This document shows positions 28,798-37,202 of a stretch of 49,144 nucleotides of DNA, piece after piece (the stretch's first letter is position 1; the number at the start of each line of letters is the position of its first letter). The position numbers were made by a program, and so were the translations under genes. The notes under the pieces were generated by a model, which saw nothing but the letters and a program-made list of their open reading frames with translations, had not been told where the DNA came from and made no database searches. Origin of the DNA: Clostridia bacterium (GTDB lineage: Bacteria > Bacillota > Clostridia > Christensenellales > Aristaeellaceae); contig JAFXQO010000081.1 in NCBI GenBank assembly GCA_017527065.1, forward strand, positions 1 through 49,144. Direction: 5' to 3'.

Positions 28798-29409
28798 ATG
28801 CCCATCCGCGTCAGAAATCTCTCCAAGGGATTCGACGGAAAGCCCGTGCTCTCCGGCCTGTCCTTCGACCTGCCGGACCGCGGCGTTGTGGCCGTCGAGG
28901 GCCGCTCCGGCGCGGGCAAGACCACGCTCCTCAACATCCTCATGGGCCTGATTCCGCCGGACGAAGGGCAGATCGAGGGCCTGGCCGGCAAGCGCGTGAC
29001 CGCGGTGTTCCAGGAGGACAGGCTGCTGGAAAACTGGAGCGCGATGAAGAACATCCGCCTGGTGTGCGGCGCGCCGGAGGCTGAAATCGCGGCGCACCTG
29101 CGGGCGGTAGGCCTCGCGGGCGAGGAGAAGACGCCGGTGCGCAGCCTGAGCGGCGGCATGCGGCGGCGGGTGGCGCTGGTGCGGGCGGTCATCGCCCCGG
29201 GCGACATCCTGATACTGGACGAGCCCTTCAAGGGCCTTGACGGGGCCACGCGGGACGCGGCCATCCGCTACGTGCTCGACCACGCGGCAAACCGCCTGAT
29301 ACTGCTTGTGACCCACGACCGCGGGGAGGCCGCCCAGATGGGGGCCGTGGCGGCCGTGCGGGTCGGGGATGAACAGACCGATCAAAGCAATGGGGAGAAC
29401 ACGCCATGA
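28798..29409 (+). CDS. ABC transporter ATP-binding protein (SsuB-like)
   Basis: A 203-residue ATPase, shorter than the usual 240-260. Walker A GRSGAGKTT, Q-loop AVFQEDRLLENW, signature SLSGGMRRRVALVRA, Walker B ILILDEPFKGLD and switch His in VTHDRGEA are all present, so the missing part is the C-terminal tail only. Drives uptake by the neighbouring permease. It overlaps the ROK gene by 4 nt (ATGA), tying that gene to the transport operon. Confidence 0.92.
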   Translation: MPIRVRNLSKGFDGKPVLSGLSFDLPDRGVVAVEGRSGAGKTTLLNILMGLIPPDEGQIEGLAGKRVTAVFQEDRLLENWSAMKNIRLVCGAPEAEIAAHLRAVGLAGEEKTPVRSLSGGMRRRVALVRAVIAPGDILILDEPFKGLDGATRDAAIRYVLDHAANRLILLVTHDRGEAAQMGAVAAVRVGDEQTDQSNGENTP

Positions 29410-30371
29410 TACTCATCGGATTCGACATCGGCGGCACGAAATGCGCCGTTTCCCTGGGCGAGGCAGAAAACGGCCGCGCGCGGGTGCTGAAAAGGCGCGC
29501 CCTGGCAACGCCAAAGCGCTGGCAGGACGCCCTCGAAAGCCTTTTCATTCTGGCCGAAGAGCTCCTCGAAGGCCGGACGCCCGCGGCCTGCGGCTTCAGC
29601 TGCGGCGGCCCGCTGGACGCCAAAGCGGGGCTGGTGCTCTCGCCGCCCAACCTGCCGGGCTGGGACCGGGTGCCCCTGACCCGGCTGGCCCGGAAGCGCT
29701 TCGGCGCGCCCTGCTTCCTGGAAAACGACGCCAACGCCTGCGCGCTGGCCGAATGGCGCTGGGGCGCGGGGCGGGGCAGCCGCAACATGGCCTTCCTCAC
29801 CTTCGGCACCGGGCTGGGCGCGGGGCTGATCCTGGAGGGCCGGCTCATCCGCGGCGCGAACGGCAACGCCGGCGAGGCGGGACACATCCGCCTGTCGCCC
29901 TTCGGCCCGGCGGGCTATGGCAAGGAGGGCTCCTTCGAGGGCTTCTGCTCCGGCGGCGGCATCGCCCAGCTGGGCGTGACGCTGGGGCGGCGGGCCCTGC
30001 AGCGCGGCGCCGCGCCGGCGTATTACACCGGCTCCTGGGAGGATGTCACGGCGAAATCCGTCGCCGAAGCCGCGATGGCGGGCGACGGGACGGCGCGCGA
30101 TGTGTTCGATCTGTGCGGCGGGAAGCTGGGCGAGGGGCTGGCCGTGCTGGCGGACGTCCTCAACCCCGAGGTCATCGTGATCGGGTCGATCTTCGCCCGG
30201 TGCGAGGCGCTGCTGCGCCCGGCCATGGAGCGCGCCATGGCCCGGGAGTGCCTGCCCGCCGCCCTTTCGGCCCTGCGGGTGGTTCCGGCGGCGCTGGGCG
30301 AGGGGATCGGCGACTACGCCGCCCTGTGCGCGGCGGAATACGGACTGGCCGAGGAAAAACATACCGCCTGA
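29406..30371 (+). CDS. ROK family protein, zinc-site cysteines missing
   Basis: A 321-residue ASKHA-fold sugar-kinase-type protein. Phosphate-1 motif IGFDIGGTKCAVSLG, catalytic Asp in FLENDANACALAEW, phosphate-2 LTFGTGLGAGLI, and the ROK motif GNAGEAGHIRL are intact. The zinc-binding CGCxxxGC that normally follows the His is replaced by AGYGKEGSFEGFCSGGG, so no CxCGxxGC exists. Activity as a kinase is possible because the catalytic Asp remains; substrate unknown. Absence of a helix-turn-helix rules out a NagC-type repressor. Translation is coupled to the ATPase gene, suggesting that the imported compound or a derivative is its substrate (inference). Confidence 0.85.
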   Translation: MILIGFDIGGTKCAVSLGEAENGRARVLKRRALATPKRWQDALESLFILAEELLEGRTPAACGFSCGGPLDAKAGLVLSPPNLPGWDRVPLTRLARKRFGAPCFLENDANACALAEWRWGAGRGSRNMAFLTFGTGLGAGLILEGRLIRGANGNAGEAGHIRLSPFGPAGYGKEGSFEGFCSGGGIAQLGVTLGRRALQRGAAPAYYTGSWEDVTAKSVAEAAMAGDGTARDVFDLCGGKLGEGLAVLADVLNPEVIVIGSIFARCEALLRPAMERAMARECLPAALSALRVVPAALGEGIGDYAALCAAEYGLAEEKHTA

Positions 30372-30438
30372 GGCGCGCAACAAAAAGGCGCTCCGGTCCG
30401 TCGATTATGACAAAACCGAAGCGACGAGGTGACCTCAA

Positions 30439-31458
30439 ATGAAGCGCGCGTTTTCCCTGTTTGTGATTCTGGCCCTGCTGCTGGCCCAGGCCGCGCTGGC
30501 TGCGCCGGCCAACCCGATGAACCCGGGCCCGGCGGATCAGCCCGCGCCTTCCGTGCCGCCGGGCGGCGGCTACGACGCCAGCGAGGACATACTCAGCGAG
30601 GAGATGATCGCCCAGCTGGACGAAGCGCTGCGGGATTACCTCATCGGCGGGGGCGAGGCCATCGCCACCGTGGACGGCATCCGCAACATCCTGCTGGTGG
30701 GCCTGGACGCGCGCCCCGGCGAAACCCGGTCCCGGTCGGACACCATGATCATCCTCACACTGGACGGCGGCAAAAACGAGATCCGGCTCACGTCGCTCTT
30801 GCGGGACATGTACGTCTCCATCCCCGGCCACGGCAACAACCGCATCAACGCCGCCTGGGTCTACGGCGGCTTCGACGCGCTGAGCGCCACCATCAAGGAG
30901 AACCTGGGCCTTGAGATCGACGAATACGTGGCCGTGGACCTGACCCTTCTGACCGACCTGATCGACGAGATCGGCGGCCTGACCCTCACCGTGAGCAGCC
31001 AGGCGCAGCTGAAGGCCATCAACGGCGTCATAGACGGCTACAACTACCAGTTTCACCTGACGCCCAACAGCGATTTCCTCACAGAGCTTGGCGAGCAGCA
31101 CATGAACGGCAAGCAGGCCCAGGCCTACGCCCGCTACCGGAAAATCGACTCCGACATCCAGCGCACCGAGCGCCAGCGGGAAGTGCTCCACAAGATATTC
31201 GACAAGCTGCAGACCATGTCGCCCGTCGCCCTGAGCCGCCTGGCCATGAACGCCATAGGGCGGATGGAGACGAACCTGACGCTGGGCGACATCATCACGC
31301 TGATCCCCGTCATGTTCGGCATGAGAAACGCGACTTTCAAACAGCTCTCGCTGCCCTGCGAGGGCGAGTACCAGGCCGCGACCATCTCCGGCATGGCGGT
31401 GCTGGCTCCCGACCTGAAAGCGACGCGGAACCGGCTGGCCGCCTTTGTCAACGGCTAA
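30439..31458 (+). CDS. LCP (LytR-CpsA-Psr) family protein
   Basis: A 339-residue extracytoplasmic phosphotransferase-type protein that attaches glycopolymers to peptidoglycan. A hydrophobic N-terminal segment (about 4-22) ending ALA looks more like a cleaved signal peptide than the usual membrane anchor. The LCP domain spans about 80-265: NILLVGLDARPGETRSRSDTMIILTLDGGKNEIRLTSLLRDMYVSIPGHGNNRINAAWVYGG and QAYARYRKIDSDIQRTERQREVL hold the conserved Arg and Asp residues that bind the lipid pyrophosphate. GAGGTG precedes the ATG. Adjacent carboxypeptidase and ligase genes share the envelope theme. Confidence 0.92.
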   Translation: MKRAFSLFVILALLLAQAALAAPANPMNPGPADQPAPSVPPGGGYDASEDILSEEMIAQLDEALRDYLIGGGEAIATVDGIRNILLVGLDARPGETRSRSDTMIILTLDGGKNEIRLTSLLRDMYVSIPGHGNNRINAAWVYGGFDALSATIKENLGLEIDEYVAVDLTLLTDLIDEIGGLTLTVSSQAQLKAINGVIDGYNYQFHLTPNSDFLTELGEQHMNGKQAQAYARYRKIDSDIQRTERQREVLHKIFDKLQTMSPVALSRLAMNAIGRMETNLTLGDIITLIPVMFGMRNATFKQLSLPCEGEYQAATISGMAVLAPDLKATRNRLAAFVNG

Positions 31459-31481
31459 CAGATCCGGCGAGGAGGGAAAAC

Positions 31482-32297
31482 ATGCCGGTCATTCAAAAGA
31501 TGAGCGCGCGCAACGCGGCGTTCCAGCGGTTTGAAACCGTGAAGCGCAACCGCGAGAAGCGCGCGAAACAGAAGGTCTTTTTCGTGGAGGGCGTGCATCC
31601 CATCGAGCAGGCCGTCCGATTCGGCTGGGAATTCGAGGCCCTGGGCTACGCCGCCGGCGCGCGCCTGAGCGGCTGGGCCAACGACATGCGCCGGAAGGCC
31701 CGGGCCGGCGTCGAATACCAGATCGCGCCCGCCCTCATGGAGGAGCTGAGCGAGCGGGAGGAATCCTGCGAGCTGATCGCGCTGGTGAAGCAGCGCGGCG
31801 ACGGCCTCGCCCGCATGGAAAAGGCCCAGGGCGCGCCGCTCTACACGCTCTTCGACCGGCCCCAGAACCCCGGCAACCTGGGCACCGTCATCCGCTCCGC
31901 CGACGCCTTCCGGGCCGCCGGCCTCATCACCACCGGCCACAGCGCGGATTTTTACGACCCCCAGTGCGTGCGCGCCAGCATCGGCACACTGTTCGCCCTG
32001 CCCTTCGCCGCCATGGCGTCGGCGGAGGAGGTCCTGGCCTGGCTGGACACGCTGCCCGAGCGCCCGCGCATCGTGGGCACCAGCGCCCACGCCGTGAAGC
32101 GCATCGACCAGGTGGACCTGACCGGCCCCACGCTGCTGCTCATCGGCAACGAGACCTTCGGCCTGTCCAAGGCCTGGAAGGAGGCCTGCGACGAGCTGGC
32201 CCTCATCCCGATCCACGGCGCGGCCTCCTCGCTCAACGCCGGCAGCGCGGCGTCCATCTGCCTGTACGAGGCGGCGCGGCAGCGGCAAGGCGATTAA
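31482..32297 (+). CDS. SpoU/TrmH-family RNA 2'-O-methyltransferase
   Basis: A 271-residue SPOUT methyltransferase. The N-terminal substrate-binding part (about 1-100) contains KVFFVEGVHPIEQAVRFGWEFEAL; the knot domain has motif 1 LFDRPQNPGNLGTVIRSADAFRAAG (Asn and Arg), motif 2 LLIGNETFGLSKAW and motif 3 IPIHGAASSLNAGSAASICLYEA. It methylates a ribose in rRNA or tRNA using SAM; the site is unknown. GGAGGG precedes the ATG, 23 nt after the LCP gene. Confidence 0.92.
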   Translation: MPVIQKMSARNAAFQRFETVKRNREKRAKQKVFFVEGVHPIEQAVRFGWEFEALGYAAGARLSGWANDMRRKARAGVEYQIAPALMEELSEREESCELIALVKQRGDGLARMEKAQGAPLYTLFDRPQNPGNLGTVIRSADAFRAAGLITTGHSADFYDPQCVRASIGTLFALPFAAMASAEEVLAWLDTLPERPRIVGTSAHAVKRIDQVDLTGPTLLLIGNETFGLSKAWKEACDELALIPIHGAASSLNAGSAASICLYEAARQRQGD

Positions 32298-32323
32298 CAC
32301 AACACGTGACGCATTATTGATGG

Positions 32324-32352
32324 TTGAAAACGGCCTCCCGACGCCCTACAAT
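32324..32352 (+). promoter_or_regulatory. MATE-tetR promoter
   Basis: TTGAAA (32324-32329), 17-bp spacer, TACAAT (32347-32352), ending 23 bp before the ATG. An imperfect inverted repeat CCTCCC..GCCC / GGGGC..GGGAGG spans it and could be an operator for the downstream TetR protein. Confidence 0.65.
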
Positions 32353-32375
32353 AGGGGCAAGGGGAGGCGATTTTG

Positions 32376-33794
32376 ATGCGAAAGCAAATGATAAACAACG
32401 AGGAACTGCTGCGCGGCGGCCGTTTTCCCAGCCTGCTGCTGAAGCTCAGCCTGCCGGCTGTCCTCGTCACCATGGTGATCGTGCTCTATAACATCGCGGA
32501 CACGCTCTTCATCGGGCAGACGGGCGACCCGAACAAGGTGGCGGCGGTATCGCTGGCCTCGCCGGCGTTCACCGTGCTGACCGGGCTGGGCGTGCTGCTG
32601 GGGCAGGGCGGCTGCACGGCGGCGTCTCTGGCGCTGGGCCGGGGCGACTACGGCCGCATCCGCAGGATCAGCGCCTTCTGCCTCTGGGCGGCGCTGGCGA
32701 TCGGCCTCGCCTTCGCGGCGGGCGCGCTCGTGTTTCTCGAGCCCCTCTGCGCGCTGCTGGGCGCGGACGGGCAGACCATGGGCTTCACCAAGGACTACAT
32801 GCGTCTGTGCGCGCTGGGGGCGCCGGCGATCATCTTCTCGAACGTCGCGCCGTCGCTGATCCGGGCGGACGGCTCGGTCAGGGTGGGCCTGGCCGGCAAT
32901 TTCCTCGGCACGGCGGTGAACATCGCCCTCGATCCCCTGCTGATCCTGGGGCTGGACTGGGGCGTTTCCGGCGCGGCGCTGGCCACCGTGCTGGGCAACG
33001 TCGCCGCGTCGCTCTGTTACCTGCGCTTCCTGCGGGGCGGGAAGAGCGTCTATTCCCTGTCCCTCAGGGACGTTTCCCTGAGCGTCGCCCGGCCCGTGGT
33101 GAGCCTGGGGCTGCCCATGGCCTGCTCCACCATCCTGATGAGCGTTTCCAGCGCCGTGGCGAACAACCGGATGATGATGTACGGCCCCACGTCCTTGGCC
33201 GCCCAGAGCGTGGCGGGCAAGGTGGGCATGCTGATCAGCATGGTCATCATCGGGATCGGCGTCGGCATGCAGCCCGCCATTTCCTTCAATTACAGCGCGG
33301 AAAACAAGGCGCGGCTGAGGGAGATCGTCAGGAAGACGGCCGCCGCCGCGGTGATCGCGGGCGCGGCCCTCTCCGGCCTCTGCCTGGCCTTCAGCGACAG
33401 CGTTCTGGCGGCGTTCCTGAACAACGAAGAGGTGCTGCGCGTGGGGAAATGCTGCCTGTACGCCGCCGCGGCCGCCGGCCCGTTCTACGGCGTGTACCAG
33501 GTCGCGACGACTTACCTTCAGGCCACGGGGAAGACGGGCCGGGCGCTCGCGGCCGCCCTCCTGGAAAAGGGACTCATCTTCCTGCCCGCGCTGTTCCTGA
33601 TGCAGGCCGCCTTCGGCATGAACGGCCTCATCTTCGCCGGCGCCGTCACCACGCTGCTGTCCACCGTCGCGGCGCTGATCCTCTGCCGGAAGGCTGTGAA
33701 GGGAGTAAAAACGCATGAACAGGGAGAAAAACGAGCGATTCAGGGAGACCGACCGGCGCATTCAGGACTATGTGCTGAACGAACTGCAGCATAA
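32376..33794 (+). CDS. MATE family efflux transporter
   Basis: A 472-residue exporter with about 12 membrane segments, of the DinF/NorM superfamily that extrudes drugs or metabolites in exchange for Na+ or H+. Characteristic stretches: KLSLPAVLVTMVIVLYNIADTLFIGQTGDP near the start, LGVLLGQGGCTAASLALGRGD, LIRADGSVRVGLAGNFLGTAVNIALDPLLI, and GVGMQPAISFNYSAENKARLREIV. The ATG at 32376 has GGGGAGG at good spacing. The last 26 codons lie inside the following tetR-type gene in another frame, an unusual 80-nt overlap. Confidence 0.93.
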   Translation: MRKQMINNEELLRGGRFPSLLLKLSLPAVLVTMVIVLYNIADTLFIGQTGDPNKVAAVSLASPAFTVLTGLGVLLGQGGCTAASLALGRGDYGRIRRISAFCLWAALAIGLAFAAGALVFLEPLCALLGADGQTMGFTKDYMRLCALGAPAIIFSNVAPSLIRADGSVRVGLAGNFLGTAVNIALDPLLILGLDWGVSGAALATVLGNVAASLCYLRFLRGGKSVYSLSLRDVSLSVARPVVSLGLPMACSTILMSVSSAVANNRMMMYGPTSLAAQSVAGKVGMLISMVIIGIGVGMQPAISFNYSAENKARLREIVRKTAAAAVIAGAALSGLCLAFSDSVLAAFLNNEEVLRVGKCCLYAAAAAGPFYGVYQVATTYLQATGKTGRALAAALLEKGLIFLPALFLMQAAFGMNGLIFAGAVTTLLSTVAALILCRKAVKGVKTHEQGEKRAIQGDRPAHSGLCAERTAA

Positions 33795-34272
33795 GCGCCT
33801 GCGGGAGATCACCGTGTCCGCCGCGTGCCAGGCGCTGGGCCTCAACCGGTCCTCGTTCTACCTGCACTATCCGGACGTCTACGCCGTGGCGGACGCCATC
33901 TGCGGCCGGGAAATCGGCGAGCTGATGGAGGGTTTCCGCGCCCATTTCGAGAGCGAAGGGATGTCCGACCCCGTCGGTTACATCCTGGTGGCGCTGCGCC
34001 ACATGCGCTCGCACATGGAATTCTACCGGGCGTACCTGAACGAAATCGGGCTGGAACAGCAGCGCCGGGGCATGGAATGGCTGCTCCATGACGTCATTCT
34101 GCCTTACGCGCGAAAAAGCGGCGTGCCGGAATGGCAGGCCGCTTTGCGCCATGAATTTGCCCGCGCCGGGGCGATGGCCGTGACGCGGCAGTGGCTGGAC
34201 GGCGGCTGCGCGCAGCCGCCCGAGGCCGTGGCGGACGTCATCCGCCAGTGCCTGAACGTGTCCGTGATCTGA
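33715..34272 (+). CDS. TetR/AcrR family regulator
   Basis: A 185-residue regulator. N-terminal helix-turn-helix (about 10-58): DRRIQDYVLNELQHKRLREITVSAACQALGLNRSSFYLHYPDVYAVADAI. The C-terminal ligand-binding part (DPVGYILVALRHMRSHMEFYRAYLNEIG...WLLHDVILPYARKSG) resembles the TetR_C group with a membrane-transporter partner. It overlaps the MATE gene by 80 nt, so it most likely controls that exporter and itself. GGGAG precedes the ATG. Its stop is 3 nt from the end of the converging macrodomain gene. Confidence 0.9.
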   Translation: MNREKNERFRETDRRIQDYVLNELQHKRLREITVSAACQALGLNRSSFYLHYPDVYAVADAICGREIGELMEGFRAHFESEGMSDPVGYILVALRHMRSHMEFYRAYLNEIGLEQQRRGMEWLLHDVILPYARKSGVPEWQAALRHEFARAGAMAVTRQWLDGGCAQPPEAVADVIRQCLNVSVI

Positions 34273-34275
34273 CAT

Positions 34276-35244
34276 TCAGAGAAAGCACAGCGTCTCCTCC
34301 CCGAAGGCGTACAGCGCCGCGTTGAGGCGGAACACGCCCCCGCCCCGGGCGAGGCTCCACGCGGCGATCACGTCGGCCCGGTCCCGGCCCGAGAGGACAT
34401 GCCCGGCGCGGGCCAGCAGCGCCCGCGCCTCATCCAGCGGCAGCCCCAGCCCGACGCACAGCGCCAGGGCCTCCCGCCTGTCCGGCCCGCCCGGCGCGCC
34501 GCGCAGCGCGAGGAAACGGCGGCGGCTCATATTCGCGCGATAGCAGAGCGCGCCCTCGTCCAGACCCTTCTCCCCCATGATCTCCAGCGCCCGCGCCATG
34601 AAGCCGCCCGACGGCTCCGGCCCGGGCGCTTCTTCTTCCTCCGGCGCCGGGAAGGACATGTCGTCCAGCGAGGGCAGCTCATCCTCGAGGGGCGTTTCCT
34701 CCGGCGCGTCCAGAAGGCCCCGGCCCCGCGCGCTCACGGCGGCCAGCAGCGCGGCGCAGTCCGCCGGGTCGGGCCGGGCGGCCTTCGGGTCGTACACCGA
34801 CAGGTAGACCGCCGTTTCACGCGTTTCGAGGAAGGCGGCGACGGCTTGTAGCGCGACGCGGAAGGCCTTGTCCTTGGGATAGCCGTATGTGCCCGCCGAG
34901 ATGAGCGGCAGGGCGATTGAGGCCGCCCCCTTCTCCGCGGCGAGGGCCAGCGAGCGCCGGTAGCAGGCGTCAAGCTGCTTTTCCTCCCCGTGGAAGCCGC
35001 CCAGCCAAAGGGGCCCCACGGCGTGAACCACCCACTTGGCGGGCAGGCCGAAGCCCGGCGTGAGAACGGCGCCGCCCGGTTCGCAGCCGCCGATGGCCTC
35101 GCAGGCGGCGCGCATCCGCGGCCCGGCCGCCTCGAAGACGGCGCGGCTGAGGCCCTCCCCCGGCCGGAGGTTGCGGTTGGCGGGATTGACGATCACGTCC
35201 GCGGGAAACCGGGTCACGTGTTCGCGGATGAACTGAAGCGGCAT
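34276..35244 (-). CDS. Macrodomain protein with C-terminal helical domain
   Basis: A 322-residue two-domain protein. Residues 1-165 are a macrodomain, which binds or hydrolyses ADP-ribose derivatives: VTRFPADVIVNPANRNLRPGEGLSRAVFEAAGPRM, AVLTPGFGLPAKWVVHAVGP and IALPLISAGTYGYPKDKAF hold the ligand loops. An acidic Pro-rich linker (about 180-212) joins a helical domain (about 213-322) with LCYRANMSRRRFLALRGAPGG.DRREALALCVGLGLPLDEARALLARAGHVLSGRDRADVI, a small domain I have seen fused to Firmicute macrodomains but cannot name. Ribosome binding site GGGAG. Function of the fusion unknown. Confidence 0.82.
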   Translation of the reverse strand: MPLQFIREHVTRFPADVIVNPANRNLRPGEGLSRAVFEAAGPRMRAACEAIGGCEPGGAVLTPGFGLPAKWVVHAVGPLWLGGFHGEEKQLDACYRRSLALAAEKGAASIALPLISAGTYGYPKDKAFRVALQAVAAFLETRETAVYLSVYDPKAARPDPADCAALLAAVSARGRGLLDAPEETPLEDELPSLDDMSFPAPEEEEAPGPEPSGGFMARALEIMGEKGLDEGALCYRANMSRRRFLALRGAPGGPDRREALALCVGLGLPLDEARALLARAGHVLSGRDRADVIAAWSLARGGGVFRLNAALYAFGEETLCFL

Positions 35245-35278
35245 GGGACACTCCCTTTGAAAAAAGCTGAAAAAGCGG

Positions 35279-35818
35279 TCAGACCTCCTGCTCCTGCGGG
35301 GCCGGCTCCGGCAGGTCCAGCGCGGGCAGGTCGTCCAGGGTCTCGATGCCGAAATGGCTCAGAAACGCCTCCGTGGTGCCGTACAGTATGGGGCGGCCCA
35401 GGGATTCGCGGCGGCCGACCTCCTCGATGAGGCCCTTGTTCAGCAGCGAGGTCACGGAATAGTCGCACTTGACGCCGCGCACCGCCTCGATCTCCGTCTT
35501 GGTGACCGGCTGGCGGTAGGCGATGATGGACAGCGTCTCCATGGCCGCCTGGGTGAGGGACTGCTTCTGCACCGGCTGCAGCAGCCGCTCGATGTAGGGC
35601 GCGTAGTCAGGCCGGGTGGCCAGCTGCACGCTCATGCCGAAGCGGTTGAGCCGCAGGCCCCGCGCGCCGCGGTCGTAGGCCGCCTTCATCTCGTCCAGCA
35701 CGGGGTTCAGCTCGGACACGGTCATGTCCAGCGCGTGGGCCAGATCCGACACGCTGACCGGCTCCCCGGCGACAAAGAGGATGGCCTCGACGGCGCAGGG
35801 CAGTTTGCTTGGATCCAT
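35279..35818 (-). CDS. scpB: Segregation and condensation protein B
   Basis: A 179-residue ScpB, a winged-helix dimer that with ScpA and SMC forms the bacterial condensin. LPCAVEAILFVAGEPVSVSDLAHAL, QLATRPDYAPYIERLL and MAAMETLSIIAYRQPVTKTEIEAVRGVKCDYSVTSLLNKGLIEEVGRRESLGRPILYGTTEAFL are conserved blocks. Full length. scpA is not adjacent, contrary to the common order. The ATG has GGGAGG ten bases upstream, 21 nt after dnaB. Confidence 0.95.
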   Translation of the reverse strand: MDPSKLPCAVEAILFVAGEPVSVSDLAHALDMTVSELNPVLDEMKAAYDRGARGLRLNRFGMSVQLATRPDYAPYIERLLQPVQKQSLTQAAMETLSIIAYRQPVTKTEIEAVRGVKCDYSVTSLLNKGLIEEVGRRESLGRPILYGTTEAFLSHFGIETLDDLPALDLPEPAPQEQEV

Positions 35819-35839
35819 ATGTCAAAGACCTCCCGCCGG

Positions 35840-37186
35840 TCAGATGGGCGACTGCCCGCCCACCAGATCGACAAATTTGGTGTATTCCGCCTGCCAGCCC
35901 AGCTCGATGGTGCCCAGGGGGCCATTCCTCTGCTTGGCGATGATGAGCTCGGCGATGTTCTTCCGTTCCGTATCGGGGTTGTAGTAGGCCTCCCGGTGCA
36001 GGAACATGACCACGTCGGCGTCCTGCTCGATGGCGCCCGAATCGCGGATGTCGGAGAGCACGGGCCTGTGGTCGCTGCGGCCGGTGTTGGCGCGGGAGAG
36101 CTGCTGCAGCACCAGCACGGGCACCTTCAGCTCCTGCGCCAGCCCCTTCAGGGCGCGGGAGATCGAGCTGACCTCCTCCTGGCGGCTGTTGCTGCGGCCG
36201 GTGGCGGTCATCAGGCTCAGGTAGTCGATGAGGATCAGGTCCAGCCCCCGTTCCATCTGCAGCCGGCGCGCCTTCGAGCGCACCTCCGGCACGGAGATGC
36301 CGCTGGTGGCGTCGATGTAGATCTGCGAGCGGGCGATGGGCACCATGGCGTCGGTGAGGCGCTCCCAGTCCTCGGTGGACAGCGTCCCCCGGCGCACGGC
36401 CTGCATGTCCACCTTGGCCTCGGCGCACAGCATGCGCATGACCAGCTGCTCGGCCGGCATTTCCAGGGAGAACACGGCGCACTTCGCCCCGTGGCGGATG
36501 GCGGCGTTTTCCACGATGTTGAGGCCGATGCTGGTCTTGCCCATGGAGGGGCGCGCGGCGATCAGGATGAACTCGCCCGGGTGCATGCCGGTGAGCACCC
36601 GGTCCAGGTCCGGATAACCGGTGGGCACGCCCTCGATCGCGCCGTGATTCTTGGCCAGGGTCTCGATGCGCTCGTAGGTGTTCAGAAGCACCGACTGAAC
36701 CGGCTGGAGCATCTCGCCGCCCTTGCGCATGGTGATGTCATATATCTTTTTTTCCGCCCCGGCGAGGATGTCCCGGGTCTCCTCCTCGGCGGCGTAGCTG
36801 GCCTGGGCGATGTCCTGGGAGGCGGCGATGAGCCGGCGCAGGGTGGATTTCTCGTCGATGATGCGGATGTACGCCCCCGCGTTGGCCGTGGTGGGCACAA
36901 ACTGGCTGAGGGAGATGAGGTAGTCCAGCCCGCCCACGCCGTCCAGGCTGCCGCGGCGGGTCAGCTCCTCGTCCAGCGTGACCAGGTCGACCGGGCGCGC
37001 GCGGCCGGAAAGGCTCATCATGGCGTCGAAGATCTCGCGGTGCGCCGGGTCGTAGAAGTCGTCCGCCGTGAGCGATTCCTGCGCCAGCATGACGGTCTGG
37101 GCCGACTGCAGCATCGCGCCCAAAACGCTTCTCTCGGCCTCGAGATGATGGGGCGGCACGCGGCCGCCCGGAATGATCTGTTCCAT
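35840..37186 (-). CDS. dnaB: Replicative DNA helicase
   Basis: A 448-residue hexameric helicase that unwinds the replication fork. N-terminal domain (about 1-105): VPPHHLEAERSVLGAMLQSAQ. RecA-like domain from about 165: GVPTGYPDLDRVLTGMHPGEFILIAARPSMGKTSIGLNIVENAA with Walker A (the first Gly is Ala), VFSLEMPAEQLVMRMLCAEA, DLILIDYLSLM (Walker B) and the end VLQQLSRANTGRSDHRPVLSDIRDSGAIEQDADVVMFLHR. No intein. Position after rplI and DUF2232 is the classical Firmicute order. Confidence 0.98.
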   Translation of the reverse strand: MEQIIPGGRVPPHHLEAERSVLGAMLQSAQTVMLAQESLTADDFYDPAHREIFDAMMSLSGRARPVDLVTLDEELTRRGSLDGVGGLDYLISLSQFVPTTANAGAYIRIIDEKSTLRRLIAASQDIAQASYAAEEETRDILAGAEKKIYDITMRKGGEMLQPVQSVLLNTYERIETLAKNHGAIEGVPTGYPDLDRVLTGMHPGEFILIAARPSMGKTSIGLNIVENAAIRHGAKCAVFSLEMPAEQLVMRMLCAEAKVDMQAVRRGTLSTEDWERLTDAMVPIARSQIYIDATSGISVPEVRSKARRLQMERGLDLILIDYLSLMTATGRSNSRQEEVSSISRALKGLAQELKVPVLVLQQLSRANTGRSDHRPVLSDIRDSGAIEQDADVVMFLHREAYYNPDTERKNIAELIIAKQRNGPLGTIELGWQAEYTKFVDLVGGQSPI

Positions 37187-37202
37187 GCCCGCCTCGCTTC
37201 CC

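Noticed and set aside
32330-32370. Inverted repeat CCTCCC..GCCC/GGGGC..GGGAGG before the MATE gene, first taken for a ribosome-binding-site-masking riboregulator
   Set aside because: Its left arm lies between the -35 and -10 of the promoter, so it would not be transcribed; an operator is more likely.
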